A stretch of 5,335 nt of DNA, from NCBI GenBank assembly GCA_030039525.1, contig JASHVI010000207.1, positions 1 to 5,335 of the forward strand, given 5' to 3'. Position 1 is the stretch's first letter. Each line of letters starts with the position of its first letter. Below the pieces are notes generated by a model. It did no database searches. It saw only the letters and a program-made list of their open reading frames with translations, and had not been told where the DNA came from. Positions 5,249 through 5,335 of the stretch are shown here, one piece after another. A program made the position numbers and the translations under genes. Source of the DNA: Thermoplasmata archaeon (GTDB lineage: Archaea > Thermoplasmatota > Thermoplasmata > Lutacidiplasmatales > UBA184).

Positions 5249-5256
5249 GATATCAA
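5249..5256 (-). promoter_or_regulatory. TATA-like element upstream of the secreted-protein gene
   Basis: On the minus strand TTGATATC (5256-5249) would place the transcription start near 5226, leaving a leader of about 70 nt before ATG 5154. A second A/T patch, AGATATTC (5284-5277), is an alternative and would give a leader about 30 nt longer. The leader contains GGGAG at 5171-5167, 12 nt before the ATG, as a weak ribosome binding site. Confidence 0.35.
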
Positions 5257-5335
5257 CCTGATGCTCGGCCCGGGCCGAATATCTGCTCGAGCATCGCCGT
5301 GAGACCCGCTCCCTCCTCGGAACGCGGGCCCGGAG
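5253..5335 (-). CDS. Possible C-terminal tail of a gene entering from the right edge
   Basis: Reading leftward from 5333, the minus strand is open for 26 codons and ends in TGA at 5255-5253. The last residues read MLEQIFGPGRASG. The tail looks protein-like (an amphipathic 'LTAMLEQIFG' followed by a polar end), but it is short and has no family signature. Its third codon positions are less G/C-rich than in neighbouring genes. Its stop overlaps the TATA-like element of the secreted-protein gene. It may equally be non-coding promoter DNA. Confidence 0.2.
   Translation of the reverse strand, partial: PGPRSEEGAGLTAMLEQIFGPGRASG

Noticed and set aside
5155..5256. A 34-residue N-terminal extension of the secreted protein from a TTG at 5256.
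   Set aside because: The extension is Arg-rich, would bury the signal peptide inside the protein, and its start codon overlaps a TATA-like box.

Overview
This GC-rich window (roughly 70% G+C, strong G/C bias at third codon positions) looks archaeal. Several genes are preceded by A/T-rich TATA-like boxes at the archaeal spacing, and one appears to be leaderless. The secreted protein at the right carries eleven N-glycosylation sequons, and the proteins lack the strong acidic bias of haloarchaea. A high-GC, non-halophilic archaeon such as an uncultivated Thermoplasmatota lineage from soil or sediment is my best guess. This is inference; the window holds no phylogenetic marker.

Left part (1-1172): a divergent regulator/effector module. 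The 5' end of an ArsR-family repressor gene runs leftward off the window. Facing away from it are a VOC (glyoxalase-fold) gene and a DUF1801 gene in the same direction, 38 nt apart and probably co-transcribed. An imperfect 22-bp dyad covers the TATA box of the VOC promoter and is the natural candidate operator.

Middle (1237-3208, minus strand): a class I SAM-dependent methyltransferase lies downstream of a biotin-transporter S component (BioY) with an unusual two-helix C-terminal extension. They are about 300 nt apart and each has its own promoter-like signals, so a tight operon is unlikely. BioY has a TATA box placed so that transcription would begin at its GTG start, giving a leaderless mRNA.

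Right part (3394-5154): a DUF72 (YecE-like) TIM-barrel gene on the plus strand converges on a minus-strand gene for an exported, Asn-rich, cysteine-containing protein with a beta-solenoid-like repeat. A perfect hairpin lies between their 3' ends. The last ~80 bases hold an open minus-strand frame that may be the tail of another gene, with weak support.

No rRNA, tRNA, CRISPR array, insertion sequence or phage gene was seen. The window is mostly recognisable accessory and housekeeping genes. The points most worth a second look are the operator over the VOC promoter, the BioY C-terminal fusion, and the repeat-bearing secreted protein.
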